Shown: positions 26,175 to 42,025 of the stretch, one piece after another | Numbering within the stretch: position 1 is the stretch's first letter | Layout: each line of letters opens with the position of its first letter | From: Pelodera strongyloides | Lineage: Eukaryota; Nematoda; Chromadorea; Rhabditida; Rhabditidae | Assembly (NCBI GenBank): GCA_036852015.1 | Contig: JAANDG010000257.1 | Span: 1 to 64,000 of the forward strand | Direction: 5' to 3' | DNA: 64,000 bases | Notes under the pieces: generated by a model | Database searches by the model: none | Told to the model about the DNA's origin: nothing | The model's input: only the letters and a program-made list of their open reading frames with translations | Position numbers and translations under genes: made by a program

Positions 26175-26619
26175 TTTGCAGCTGACTAGGTGACCCTCCG
26201 CAACCAAAAAGGCAAAGGCAGACAGCTTTTTTTGCTCGCGAACGTTCGAGAAAACACTAGGGGGCGGAGCTTGGCAGTGCCTCGGCCAATCAGCGCCCGA
26301 CTTCGCGAATTTTCCCGTCCGCTGATTGGATTTGGGCCCGGCTCGGGTCAAAAATACCTGCATCCGCAGACAGTCGCGGTTTCAAGCTGTGTTTTGTTCG
26401 TTGTTCTCGTTAGATATGTATTTGCTTTTGTACATAATTACTTGAGATTCCACGACTGTTGGCCCCGTAAACGATTAACACAGTAGCAGTTTTTTCATGA
26501 AGTATTTGACTCAGATTTGCGTCATGCAATGAGAATGGTCCTTTGAACGATTCCAAGTCCGTTTTGGGTTCCAGTTTCGTTTGTGGGACATGCTTGAATA
26601 CCTCTGTTTTCAGAACAAA
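26175..26619. promoter_or_regulatory. Bidirectional heat-shock promoter of CPN10 and hsp-60
   Basis: The spacer between the two divergent ATGs contains two perfect three-unit heat-shock elements: 26239-26253 (cGAAc gTTCg aGAAa) and 26301-26315 (cTTCg cGAAt tTTCc). The second is bracketed by an exact 10-base inverted repeat, CCAATCAGCG at 26286-26295 and CGCTGATTGG at 26320-26329, whose outer ends are inverted CCAAT boxes. The arrangement is almost exactly symmetric about base 26308, as suits a promoter firing both ways. HSF-1 and NF-Y binding are inferred from the motifs. The hsp-60 side continues to a CTGTTTTCAG trans-splice acceptor six bases before its ATG. Confidence 0.88.
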
Positions 26620-31000
<4,381 letters not shown>

Positions 31001-32077
31001 ATTTGAATATTTATCTGCCTAATCTGTCTCATTTATTGATCCAGTTATCAGTTTGAAGCTGTTTACAACATATCCATGTGCATCCTCACCGACATTTAAG
31101 TGCATATTAGTAAACACATTTAAAGGGTATGACATGTGGTTTGTGAATACTGGGCATTTGCGTGTTTAAGCAAATTAGCAGTCGTTCAGAATATGATTCA
31201 CAAACCATGTACAATACCTCTTTTTCTGGGCACGTCATCTTGTTCTTATGCATAACGCAGGATCTAAATAAGGTTTATCAGTACCGCCATGCACAATCAC
31301 TGATGAATTTAATTTTATTAGTTGTTGATAGTCAATAAGTAGAGAGTAGTGGTTGTTGTTGTTTGTTAGTGCATAGTAGTTAGGGTTTCTAGGTTATATA
31401 TCCAAGTTTATTTATTGTTATTGCCTCATTGTGTACTTTCTGTGACTGTATCTCTCCTTGTTTATTGTTCTACAATGTTTTGTTGTCTTTTCGTTTTAAG
31501 TTGTCCACGTTATTGCTCAGTCGTATCTCATTTTGAACATTCTCTTCCTAGAGGTTCGTAATAAACTTTTTTTCTTATTTTGTTATTTGGAATGGAATTG
31601 CATGTCAGGTGTGGGCTATAGGCGTGAGGAGTGAGGTTTTAGAACTGAAGCTGAAGATTTGAGCATGCTAGGGCGCGTTTATTTTTTTGGGAAGGAGCTT
31701 TTGAATTGAAATGGCCATGCTGTGAGGTGGAGTGGCAGTTGTTGTAATGAACATTGACCCGTGGAGTTTGTACATGGAAAGAGAAAGAAAGATATTGCTG
31801 GGCGAGACAGTGATGCAATAATGTATGAGGACGCACGTAGTCTGCTCAGTTTTGGGGAAGTTACCCCTGGTGTAACCATGATTTTTGAAGGTTTGGAGTA
31901 TTTTTTGATTCGTAAACCTAAGGGGAGAAGTTCTAAAAGCCGATAAGTTGTATGAAACTACACGCATTTTTTCTTGCAAATGTGCAAAGAGCAAGAGAGA
32001 CTACATAGTGTGCCTTATCGATAAATCAGTCGCGTTATCTTATTTCCCCAAGGACGGTTACTTCTGGAGAGTCAATA
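31001..32077. other. hsp-60 3' region and spacer
   Basis: No gene is supported. An imperfect inverted-repeat element at about 31122-31222 starts TTTAAAGGGTATGACATGTGG and ends with CACAAACCATGTACAATACC. A candidate polyadenylation signal for hsp-60 is at 31560-31565. Confidence 0.5.
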
Positions 32078-35000
32078 ATGAAAGGTATGGGTTAATTGTT
32101 TTTGAGTATTGATCCTAATATTAAAGCGGTGGTGTGCGTGGTTTTGTGAAGTGTATTATCATATATTTAATGCGAGCGCGGTGTCTACTGTGGTCATTTT
32201 TTTACTCTAATCGTATAATCGTCACACTCGACGTAGTCTGTCTCCTAAGATTCATCACTAAAGGTTTCATAAAGGTCCGTTATGTGAATGAGAGATCGTA
32301 CGTGATGTACTATGGACAGTGAACTGTGTAGTTTGTAGTTTGTTCTGCTTGACCTTCAAGGAAGCAGACATACGCTTTTCAAGTGTTAGACATAACATAC
32401 TACAAAAAAACATAGGGGAGGGTAATATACCCTAGTTGGACATACCCATAATACATTGCCATTGGGTAAAGTCGAACATTGCACGCAAGGTAAGGTTCCA
32501 ATATAATATAAAGTGGGACACATTACCACTACCCATAGCCCACGGATTAATGTTGACATGCCCAATTGATTGGCCGCCATTGTGCCAGCTGCGCGCCATC
32601 TGTGCGCGAAGTAATTTTCTCTACATTTCAGAGGTGCCGTCTGCTTCAAAAGACGGGTTGCGGTGTTTGATCTGTCAGGCGCAAGCGACTGGCTACCACT
32701 TTGACGCGCAGTCATGTTCGGCGTGCGCGGCGTTCTTTCGGTAAGAATATATCTTTTTTTTTCGAAATCTCATGAGCTCCACGCAAAAGGGGCTCTGGAG
32801 TTGGAGTGCCGAACTGTCCCATTTTCCATAGTAAATTCCATAAAAAAATATATCAATAGTAAATTCTAAGATTATCTATGATCCTAAGGTATCTATGTAA
32901 GTTCTTTCCGAATGTACATCCCCTAGTAGTAGTAGACCCCTTCGCTGCCACATTTGCAATATTAGTAACTGAGAACTGAGAATATGCTTGTAGAGGAATA
33001 TTTATGTGCTATTTTCACCGTATTTAGACGAACTGTCTCGCTGAATCGTGACTTCCAATGTATTACGGGACGAGAAGATTGCCAAGTTCATTATTGTGAG
33101 TGATATAGTTTTTGCAGAAACTGTGTGTAAAGCTCTCGTTTTTCGAATTTACATGCCTGTGCCTTACAGTCTGGATATCGGAAGCGAGATTTCTCCCAAG
33201 TTAAATTTTTTGTTATTTGATACGTACCAGCTTAAACATGAGCCGAAGCCAAAGCTAAAGTCTATGCCCGAGAATGACCCGGATCCTAAACCTGAGTATA
33301 TACCTATACCAATTCAATTCTCTGTGACTCTCTATGTTTGTCATTTAGCCATGCACCAGATCTGCAGGTTCTGTCGTTATTCGAAATGTCTGAGCGCAGG
33401 GATGGACAAAAAAGGTGACCATATACAAATTCCGAGTTTTGCGCATTAAAGGGATCAGCTCACCTTAAATTGTGTCTGTTTTTTTTTGTTTATTTATTTT
33501 CTATAAGGGATAGTAAAAATTTGGAATAGAAAAAGTAGTGTTCAATTTCAATACTCACGAAGATATTGGGTGATAAAGTGGTGGATTGATCGGGCCGAAA
33601 TGCAAAAAGGGCAATTGTTCTGCCTTGTTTGTATAGGATAATTGCCCTTTTTGCATTTCGGCCCGATCAATCCACCACTTTATCACCCAATATCTTCGTG
33701 AGTATTGAAATTGAACACTACTTTTTCTATTCCAAATTTTTATTATCCCTTATAGAAAATAAAGAAACAAAAAAAACAGACACAATTTAAGGTGAGCTGA
33801 TCCCTTTAATTTATTGAAAACAGCAGTATCGTCTGCTATGTAAGTGACTGCTTCCGTGCGGGGTCGTTACGTACGCGTAAAACGTAACGTGTTAGTGATG
33901 AGGCTCGCTGAGCGATCCTCTCGCGCGTTGCCGAGAATCTTTCCAAGATACTGCGAAGTTGCAACTTGTATATATGTCTAGTATCAGTGTTTCCATTTCC
34001 CCCCAGTTCAGTCCCAGTCCAGTTATTTCGCTAGTCTCTCGCGGAGAGAAATTCATGCGTCACCTCCTTACGGCGCGCCAGCCAGATTTATTCAGTGAGG
34101 GGTTTGCGTTAGAATTACCAGCATTCTTTTAAGGTGTCCAACCACGACGTCTTACTCAAGATACCGGTCGTTCGTTCTTCACAAAATCGGGTCTCCGTCG
34201 GAATAAAAAGTTTGGCGTTGTGAATCCTGTCAGCAAGGAGGAGGAGGCGCAGTGCATGGATGAGGTGGGCTGCTTTATTGCAGGGCACAGGTTCGCATGA
34301 GGTATGCCAGGTGTGCGCAAACATTCAGAAGGTGCGCAAGGCGTGCGCGCGCCATTGGTGGACCAAAGCTAGGGTGCGCGGACGTCGTATTAGGAGTGCA
34401 ATATTAATCAATTGTATTTCAGAGGGTACTAAGTGGAGGTTCATGTCCTCCTTCTGTTGAATCTTCCAACGGAACACGTTCACGACCCTGGAGTCCGGTT
34501 TCGGACGTGAAGACCGATGAGGTGGGTCGTTATACGGTTAAAGTGGTACGGCACATGGTCTATTGAAATTTATGCTGGATAACTGCATTCCCATGTATTA
34601 CATGAGGCGAATTGTGGGAACTCTTCACGTTTCGTGAACGTGACTCTTTGGCCTTTTTCGTGCCGTCAGTTTTTTTTGGCTCACTCTGGTGCGGACATGC
34701 GAATAAGCGTTCGCGGGAAAGAGACGGCATGGGAAATGCGGAGACGCAGAAAAGAGGTTTCTCTGTGTCTCGAATTTTCAATGCTAATTTGCAATTTGTT
34801 CCCGCGGACGCGGCTACGCATTTCAGCGCTGCGCGCCTTTTCAGGTGCCCTGCTCTGGTCCTCAGGCGCTTTAGCGCTAGTGTAAAGGCTTACATTTTAG
34901 GCTCCGCAATCTGCGAAGTCGAGCACTTCAAACTCAAATGGAACGCCATTTGCGTCACCTCCAATACCCGGTGTTCCTCGCCCATTATTGCAACAAGAAG

Positions 35001-36205
35001 AAAATGCAAGTTACTGCTTATTTTATCAAACATCCAAAAACTTAGAAAGTGAGTGAATTAATATATGTACTGTCACATAAGTCAACGGCGTCCACCGGCG
35101 TAAATGGGTTCAAGATTCCACAATTACTTCACTAGGGCCCTTTGTATTCTTTGTAATCTAATATATGTAGTAATAAACTCTGCAGCTGGGCCCAACAGAA
35201 GGGTTTTCGCCTGCGTGGGGCGGCGAACCACGCACAGGGTGCGTATGTGGGCGCCTACGTGGGGTCCGAAGAGGCGAACACCTATTTTCGCGACCGTACT
35301 CAAAATCGCGCTTTGCAATTACAGTACCTTGTTTACATTACCTACTGCGTTACTGCGGGCGGAGGTATATCAAGGATGCTAGTATTTGAGTTTATGTTAT
35401 ACTTACAATCAGTACTATTTTGTAGGAATGTCCACTTATTGTTGTTACCTTCGTTGTGATTTTTGAGGTATGTACAAATACTCATATTAATTTGTTCAAG
35501 ATAATTAAAACTTAAAACTGCGGCCATTCAATTTTTGCTGAATATCTTTCATCATATTTTCATGCTATTCATGCACACATTTTCAGGCGTAATAGAGTAT
35601 TTAACCCCTGTTTCGGAAACGCGCAACAGGAAACAGACCATTCAGCAGCTCTTTCTAGTTTCCAGCAGAGACGTAGAGTGTACAAGCAAATGCGAGAGAG
35701 TCCGGACAAAATTTCAAAAAACAACTTGGGTCCTAGCACGATTTTGGTCGTACTGTAGCAAGATTTGGGGCAGTTTCGCGTTTCCGAAACAAGAGTTAAA
35801 GCCGCGTTCGAGTTGGGAAAAAGTTGGTGGAAAATCCCTCGTTCGAGATGGACGCGGAAACGTGCCAGGACAAGCAAAAATACCGTAGTGGAATCGTTGT
35901 GGGATTATATTTTTGACAACTGCAAGAGCCAAAAATGACGCTTGACCCCGACGGTTGGGGCTAAATAACGGAAAAACATTTATGTTTCCGGTTTCCCATC
36001 TCGAACGGTGGAATTCCGGAATTCCACAACTTTTTCCCAACTCGAACGCGGCTTTAATACTCAATAAATATTACCTTCAGGTGCTCGACATTCTGATTCG
36101 TGAGGAAATGAGGTTGGGCGAGAAGAGGAGGATCATGTTCTGCGAACGACCGGTGGAGAATCTTTTAGGGAAGAATTCGAATTGCGTAAGTTGGCATTCA
36201 CTCCT

Positions 36206-36287
<82 letters not shown>

Positions 36288-39149
36288 TCTCTCTCTCTCT
36301 ATCAGGTTGCCTTTCTTTTCTCCCCCTCTCCCCGTTTTCTCCGTCTCTATATCTCCCTACCCTCATCCATAGCAATCCATAATTTTTTTATTGGAATAGC
36401 TGAAGTAAAATCTGTTCAGCCATTTACCGCCGACGACATCCGCCCACTATCATTTCACATGTTTCGCAAGTCAATTCGAACCCATATCCTCTGGATCTAT
36501 GAATGGTTGCAGGCCTGGCCAGACTACGCACATTTAACTAATGCTGATCAGGTTACTAATATTTAAAGCGACATACTGGCCGATTGTTGAAACACATAAT
36601 TCTTACGTATTTATGCTAATTTACTCGAATTTACTCGATTTTTTATTCTACTTTACTTCATTTGCATAACCAATATAGAAATGCTGATGTGCTCGCTGCG
36701 TCTCAAAAACCGACTGGTATATCGCTTTAAATAATTAATATATGCCCTTCGGGGTTTAGGGCACTCGGAACCCCCTAATATGCTAGGCCGCGCCCTTTCA
36801 AAAAAGGGTGCCACACTAGCGCCATGTTTTCGCCGCGTACAAGTACTTTTGCTAAAGCTGACAGGATGTAGAAGATCGATGTTTTTTGTTTAGGTTTCAT
36901 TCCTTCGAAAATGTGTCTTATTTCACACAATCTTGGATCCAGTCTATATATCAATGCAAATCGGACACGAAGACAAGTTTGTCATGCAAAATGGCGGATA
37001 TGTGTCGACCATTGAGGTGAGAATTTTAAAGCGGTATAACATGTGGGTTGTGAAGTGCGCGACTGAACATTGAAATGCATATATAAGATAGTACTATGGA
37101 TTTTTCAAAATCTAAACGAACCAAGCAATGTTTTCACAGGACTGTGAAGACGGCTGGCGGGACGAGAAGGAGATTTCGGGATCGATTAAAAAGATGTAAG
37201 TATAAGTAGAGCTATCTTTGTAATTGAGTCAATGTTTCATTTATTGTGAAGTACGCTAGTCAGTTGAGCGTCGCTGGTTGTTCTCCTGAGCATTTTTTTC
37301 GCTATCACACCATGCAGCATGCATACAATGTACATGTGACAATGCCATTGATTGAGAGAGAGTAAAAGTTGGCAAGCAAGCAACTTGGTCACGGTTTACA
37401 GTACGTGGGGTTTTCGTGTGGAGTTTTCGTGCAACTTCGCTCCACGCCGCTGGCACGCCAACGTTTTTCAGTGACAGGGCTTTGTTCTTGGGCCGGTCCG
37501 TCTCCCGTTTGATAATGCATGTGTAAGGTTCTACAATCTTTTAGGATCTACAAACCGTTGTTGGAACGAATAATGAACGAAATCATACCTCCACTAAAGC
37601 AGATAAAGATCACTTTTGTGGAATTTGTGGCTCTCAAAGCGTTCGTTTCGTGGCAAGGAGGTGAACGTTTATTCTTTGATTCAGATAATATGGGCCACAT
37701 AAGACGGGGTCGACCGTGTTTCGAGGAGTATTGATTGATGGGGCGTTGACTTCTGGAACTTGGCCACCTAACTACTCACAGTAAACTTCGGGCACAATTT
37801 TAGCGAATGAATAGCTCGCCAATTTGGCATGCTACGCATTTACCATGCATCACATTTTGGGGCCCTCCTGTTTGACTCTAGGAATGACGTTCCATGTGTA
37901 AATTTAGCTTAGAGAGGCACATATTCAATGCAAAAATCGACAAACCATTATGCTCATAATGCTTGGCCCGCGACAACTTTGAAACCACCACCCGAGGGAA
38001 TCATGGGCAATCCCTCGGCCTAGCCCAGACGTCGAGCAATTTGTCATCTGGGACTCGGCGCCTAATGCTCAGAACCTCTGCGGAACAAGTCATAAGCTGA
38101 CTTTGAAACTGTACTTCCCTTGAATAAAGGTGCACGCTTTTGAAGCGTAAAAGGTTTATTTATTTATTTATTATGCTTACTCGTTGACTGAATCTATTGT
38201 ATTTCGCAGCGATTGAAAACGTCTCCTCCACTAGTCGTCCCGCAATGAATAAGCAGCTCGACGCTGTGATCAATGCTTTGCACAAGTGGGTGAACATATA
38301 TTCAGTCAAAGCTGTATAACAACAGGTTTTTGAAAGCACAAAGCTGTATAACAACCGGTTTTTGAAAGCAAAGTTGAAGGATGTACTCGCATGTTGTGTG
38401 CACCTGCGCGTTTTTTAAAATGTAAGTATAGTCATTAGCGACAAGATAGGGGAATTTAGCGCACATACATATCGAAAACCGGCTGTTAAATTGCTTGAAA
38501 GCTCCTAAATTGGGATCACTGGTGTAAGAAGCTGATACAATTGCACTGTGTATTGCCAATGACAAGTTCGTCTATGTCTCGGCAGATATCAACGAAAAAT
38601 AAGAATGTAAACAATCGATCAAATTTATCGCATTATTCCTTCAGGCACTACATTGAAACGGATCAGCCGGCTGCCGAACGACTAGGCACAATAATACTCC
38701 TTTTAAGCTCAATATTTGTGAGTTTTTCATGTCCATGCTACAAATAATTCGTTGATCACTCCCATGTCTTGCTCTATATTGTTCTAGTGTGCCATATGTG
38801 CGCCATACATGCTCGAACATGCTTTTCTTACGTATGTCTCAATTTTGCACGATTCTGGCGCAGCTGTGGCGCACGCGACAAGCACACCTCTTTTTTTGTT
38901 GCCGCTCTCCACTTTCTCAGCCCCAAGCCTAAGCCTAAGCCTAAGCCTAAGCCTAAGCCTAAGCCTAAGCCTAAGCCTAAGCCTAAGCCTGTTGTTGAGA
39001 TATTTTTTCAGTCAACGGGTCTTGAATTCGTGGAACGCCATCGTCAATTGGAATTCTTCGACTTATGGCAATTGGACAGTCTTCTACTTCAGTTTCTCAA
39101 CCTCGACGCAATCATGCAAAGGGGCCGCGCACGCAAGCCGCATACTTGA
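32078..39149 (+). CDS. Nuclear hormone receptor (nematode supplementary NHR type)
   Basis: Predicted ligand-type transcription factor, about 467 residues. Exons: 32632-32740, 33028-33095, 33349-33414, 34134-34264, 34423-34521, 34901-35005, 36081-36185, 36420-36551, 36894-37016, 37140-37195, 37545-37660, 38210-38285, 38645-38717, 39012-39149. A two-codon first exon at 32078-32084 (ATGAAAG) would give the right phase but is tentative. Zinc finger 1 is CLIC...SCSAC, with recognition helix [18 protein letters not shown]. Zinc finger 2 is C-x5-C-x9-C-x2-C ending [13 protein letters not shown]. The ligand-binding domain runs from 36081 ([13 protein letters not shown]) through [22 protein letters not shown] and [10 protein letters not shown] to the final helices [16 protein letters not shown]. 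The join 35005/36081 requires a GC donor or an unseen exon. AATAAA at 39238. Confidence 0.93.
33443..33811. mobile_element. Long TTAA-flanked hairpin element, family F
   Basis: A 369-base snap-back element: left end TTAAAGGGATCAGCTCACC, right end GGTGAGCTGATCCCTTTAA. The arms of about 170 bases match almost base for base around a central loop at roughly 33621-33641. It lies in the receptor intron between 33414 and 34134. The transcript could fold into long double-stranded RNA. No open frame. Confidence 0.93.
35794..36061. mobile_element. TTAA-flanked inverted-repeat element, family H
   Basis: Left TTAAAGCCGCGTTCGAGTTG, right CAACTCGAACGCGGCTTTAA after a GGGAAAAAGTTG sub-terminal block on both sides. 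It ends about 20 bases before the acceptor of the receptor exon at 36081. The interior is unique in this window. Confidence 0.87.
36211..36302. repeat. (CT)n microsatellite in receptor intron
   Basis: About 90 bases of nearly pure CT/TCTC repeat directly after the donor at 36185. The pyrimidine tract continues less purely to about 36345. Confidence 0.95.
36562..36733. mobile_element. TTAA-flanked MITE, family A
   Basis: Left TTAAAGCGACATACTGGCC, right CCGACTGGTATATCGCTTTAA. It begins about ten bases after the donor of the receptor exon ending at 36551. Confidence 0.85.
38000..38155. repeat. Dispersed repeat (GTGCACCTTTATTCAAGGG type), minus copy
   Basis: Reverse complement of the sequence at about 56720-56860: shared blocks include TTCAAGGG, AGAGGTTCTGAGCATTAGGCG and CCAGATGACAAATTGCTCGA. 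A shorter third copy is at 49168-49245. It lies in a receptor intron and has no open frame. Confidence 0.82.
38925..38990. repeat. Interstitial telomere-type array (TTAGGC)11 in receptor intron
   Basis: Eleven perfect AAGCCT hexamers on the plus strand, i.e. TTAGGC on the minus strand, the canonical nematode telomere repeat. It lies in the last receptor intron, only 21 bases from the acceptor at 39011. The frame through it is open and would encode Lys-Pro dipeptides continuing into the last exon if the intron were retained. Confidence 0.96.
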
Positions 39150-42025
39150 TGTGTGCCGCCCAAGCACCGGTTGTGCGCGTACTGGTGATGCAGGATTCCA
39201 TGGATTATCAATCAAATCTGTGCTTTATGATGAAATTAATAAATTATTCAAAATGTTTGTGCATCAAAGCTAACCCACACAGAACATACACACACGCACC
39301 CACAGACACACACAGGCACACATAATAAATCGCATGCTATAATACTTTGTATGGACATCTGCCTCGTTGGCCAATTGTTCACCGCACAGCCTAAACTCAA
39401 GACCGCAGGACTGCGCAGATGCATGCGATCAAACAGCGCACAATGACCCTGTGTAGTGTACACCGCACGAAGTCCCTGCGGTACTTCTATACTGATGCGG
39501 GTCAATCAATGCCATGCAAATAAAAAAGTTGCACATCGGAATTGGCCATTATTGTTCAGGCCATGTTTAAATACATAAATCTGGGATTCACAGCACAGGA
39601 CTTGAATTCAAGATCCAATAAGAGCTCACACCTGATCACATGTTCGCATTAAAAAAAGAGAGATGAACATTGTTCCCCAAACATAATACAGTACATTTAC
39701 AAAGAATACTACAAACAACACATCAGACAGTATCCAGACGAACATAATTTTCCCAACCATAGGAGTTCCACAAAACAAAGCAATGCTTCTGATCTTATTA
39801 CAACACAGAAGTTCATATTACCCGACCAACGCTCGCCAGGCCACGTAATCTTCACACAAACTGATTCAAGCTTAGCCAATATTTTCAACACCAACAGGAG
39901 CATAACCCCGCCGAACGACGAATGCCTCCCCAAAATCCCCAAAATCAAGATTTCAATCCCAGCCCAACGGCAAATTAGAATAACTCAACTTTGTATCCCC
40001 CACAAATGTACATCCATAAGTTCATCCAAATCTCGGAACAACGGCAATATGGAAATGTGCCTCCTACGGACGCAGATTCCAAAAACAAAACCCCTAATTT
40101 ACTCAAACCCTGCCCCGTTCCCTACCCCACAAAATTTTTATTTCCTCGTCAGGGAAGGGTGCAGACCATCAAAAACTTGGAAAAGTCAAAGAACAATAAC
40201 ACAAACAAAGATAATTTGAATAATTGCAGTCTTCAACTCCTCCCCACACAGCGAAATCTAAAGTAAAAGAAGTGAGTAAATCGAAAAGTGTGTTAAAGGA
40301 GGAGGCTCACGAGATTTGAGTGTACGATTTATTCCTTCTTATCGATAGATGACGGCATTTGCTTCCAAGAAACATGCCTTACGAAGCAAAAGCTTTTAAT
40401 TAGAAGGAGTAAATCAATATAAGACTATGAAGTCCATAAAAATTTTGGATCGTATTAAATAGTTGACATTCAAAAATGACTTGCATGCTGCCGAAACCAC
40501 AGAAAACTCGTCGTTGGCCCGTCACCAAATGGTTTTGACCACGAAGTGGTCACCAAATGGGCAGGCCCGTTTTCTATGTATGAATGAAAAACGCACAACG
40601 CTCAGGTTTTCTATGCATGATACGTTTCATGATCTTCATATAATCATATAAGAACTCAATTAAACAGTTGTGTGGAAACGATTTTAGTTAATTTTAATAA
40701 ATTTTAACGTAGATTTTAGTAAAAAAACCTGAAAATATGCAGGACTGTCAAGTTCACTGAAGACCCGGCTCCACTTCCTATATTGTGGACGAATACTGGA
40801 GGAATACCATGGCGTGTTCGTTGCTACCTCGTGGTACGTACACAAAATACCTTACCTTAGATACCTTAGACATCCATCTTCAGCAGCTTGAGCAAGTTGT
40901 GTGGATCCCTGCTTTCCATTTTCTTCTAGCTTGGACGATTCGGCTCAAGTGTCGGTACGTTGTGCGGGCACGCCGATCTGCCTTCACTGCACCGTTAAAT
41001 TCTTGGTTGAACGAATCACAGAGTCTGGTTTTTGAACGTCCGTTTAGGTCGTTTATGATAGGACCGAGTCCCGACACGGACCGAGCCCCTATTTTGCGTG
41101 CTGAACGCTTTGAAGCGTTTCGTAAATGCCCCAAAATCTGATAGCCACTGCGAACCTTGCGCTAAATATTGTTACGAGAGTTTCTGGCGCCAGACTGGCG
41201 AAAGCTGGGCGCTGCCTTTTCTTCTCCACGGAGATCACTGATTTATATAGTTTTCAATAAATTTATTAGTAATGAAATATACATAGAAAATACATCGTCA
41301 TCACCCCTCATTCTCTAAAAAAATCTCTTAACTTTGCCTGCTCGCAAATTTTTCTGCCCATTTCATTTCCTTATCTACCAAAATCGTGACTAAACTACTA
41401 AGCAATCAAAACGTGATCCTGATCTGTGACGTGCGTCATAAAGCGATTTAAAGAGGTGAGACACGGGGTTATTTCCATATATTGCATTAAACTCAGATAC
41501 ACCCTCCCCCATTGTTTGGCACCTTATCTTATATGATAAAATGACTCGTGATCTGTGTTGCACAACGCTAAAATTTTCCTTCCTTATAAAGGCTTGCTCG
41601 CAGTTTGAAGACAACCAGTTTACTTGTGTTTGACTCTAGTTTCTTTACCTTTTGAGAAGAATCCTAGAATTTAATGAACATCATTACATGATTACGATGT
41701 TAAGTATTATGCATGATGTAAGCTCATCTCTCAAGAGGACTTGCACTCTTTTTGAGAATATTGTTGGATATGCAATACATATCTCTCTCTCATTCTCTCT
41801 CTCTCTGTATCTCTCTCTCCCTCTCTCTCTGTATCTCCCTCTCTCTCGTTCCTCTCTGTATCTGTCTCTCTCGTTCTCTCTCTGTCTCTCTCTGTCTCTC
41901 TCTGTCTCTCTCTGTCTCTCTGTCTCTCTCTGTCTCTCTCTGTCTCTCTGTCTCTCTCTCTTTCTCTCTCTCTCTCTGTCTCTCTCTCTCTTTCTCGTTT
42001 ACATTTTTATTCTTATTTTTCAGCA
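39150..42025. other. Intergenic spacer, including an A/C-rich stretch
   Basis: No gene recognised. A CA-rich tract is at 39280-39322. The stretch 39650-40260 is unusually A/C-rich on the plus strand but encodes nothing I know. TGGTCACCA-type motifs are at 40520-40562, and a CT microsatellite occupies 41780-42000. Short open frames around 40785-41141 show no domain. Confidence 0.55.
41778..41998. repeat. (CTCTCTGT)n/(CT)n microsatellite
   Basis: Roughly 220 bases of CT-rich repeat with regularly spaced GT steps, ending about 25 bases before the trans-splice acceptor of the histidine-rich gene at 42026. It can be seen as its upstream region. Confidence 0.95.

Noticed and set aside
26504..26535. 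A possible ATF-type mitochondrial stress element (GCGTCATGCAAT) near the hsp-60 start
   Set aside because: It deviates from the bZIP composite consensus I know at the central base, and I could not verify a nematode consensus, so it was left out of the promoter call.
35535..35888. A 117-residue frame after a TTTTCAG acceptor as an extra receptor exon
   Set aside because: It runs into the inverted-repeat element at 35794, has no donor in a usable phase, and does not resemble a receptor. Kept only as an alternative to the GC donor.
35955..36566. A 203-residue frame with long Ser-Leu runs
   Set aside because: It reads through the (CT)n tract between two receptor exons. The real exons at 36081 and 36420 join across it in phase.
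38769..39149. A 126-residue frame with a Lys-Pro repeat as a separate gene
   Set aside because: It is the telomere-repeat intron reading into the last receptor exon. Phase and conservation place the acceptor at 39011.
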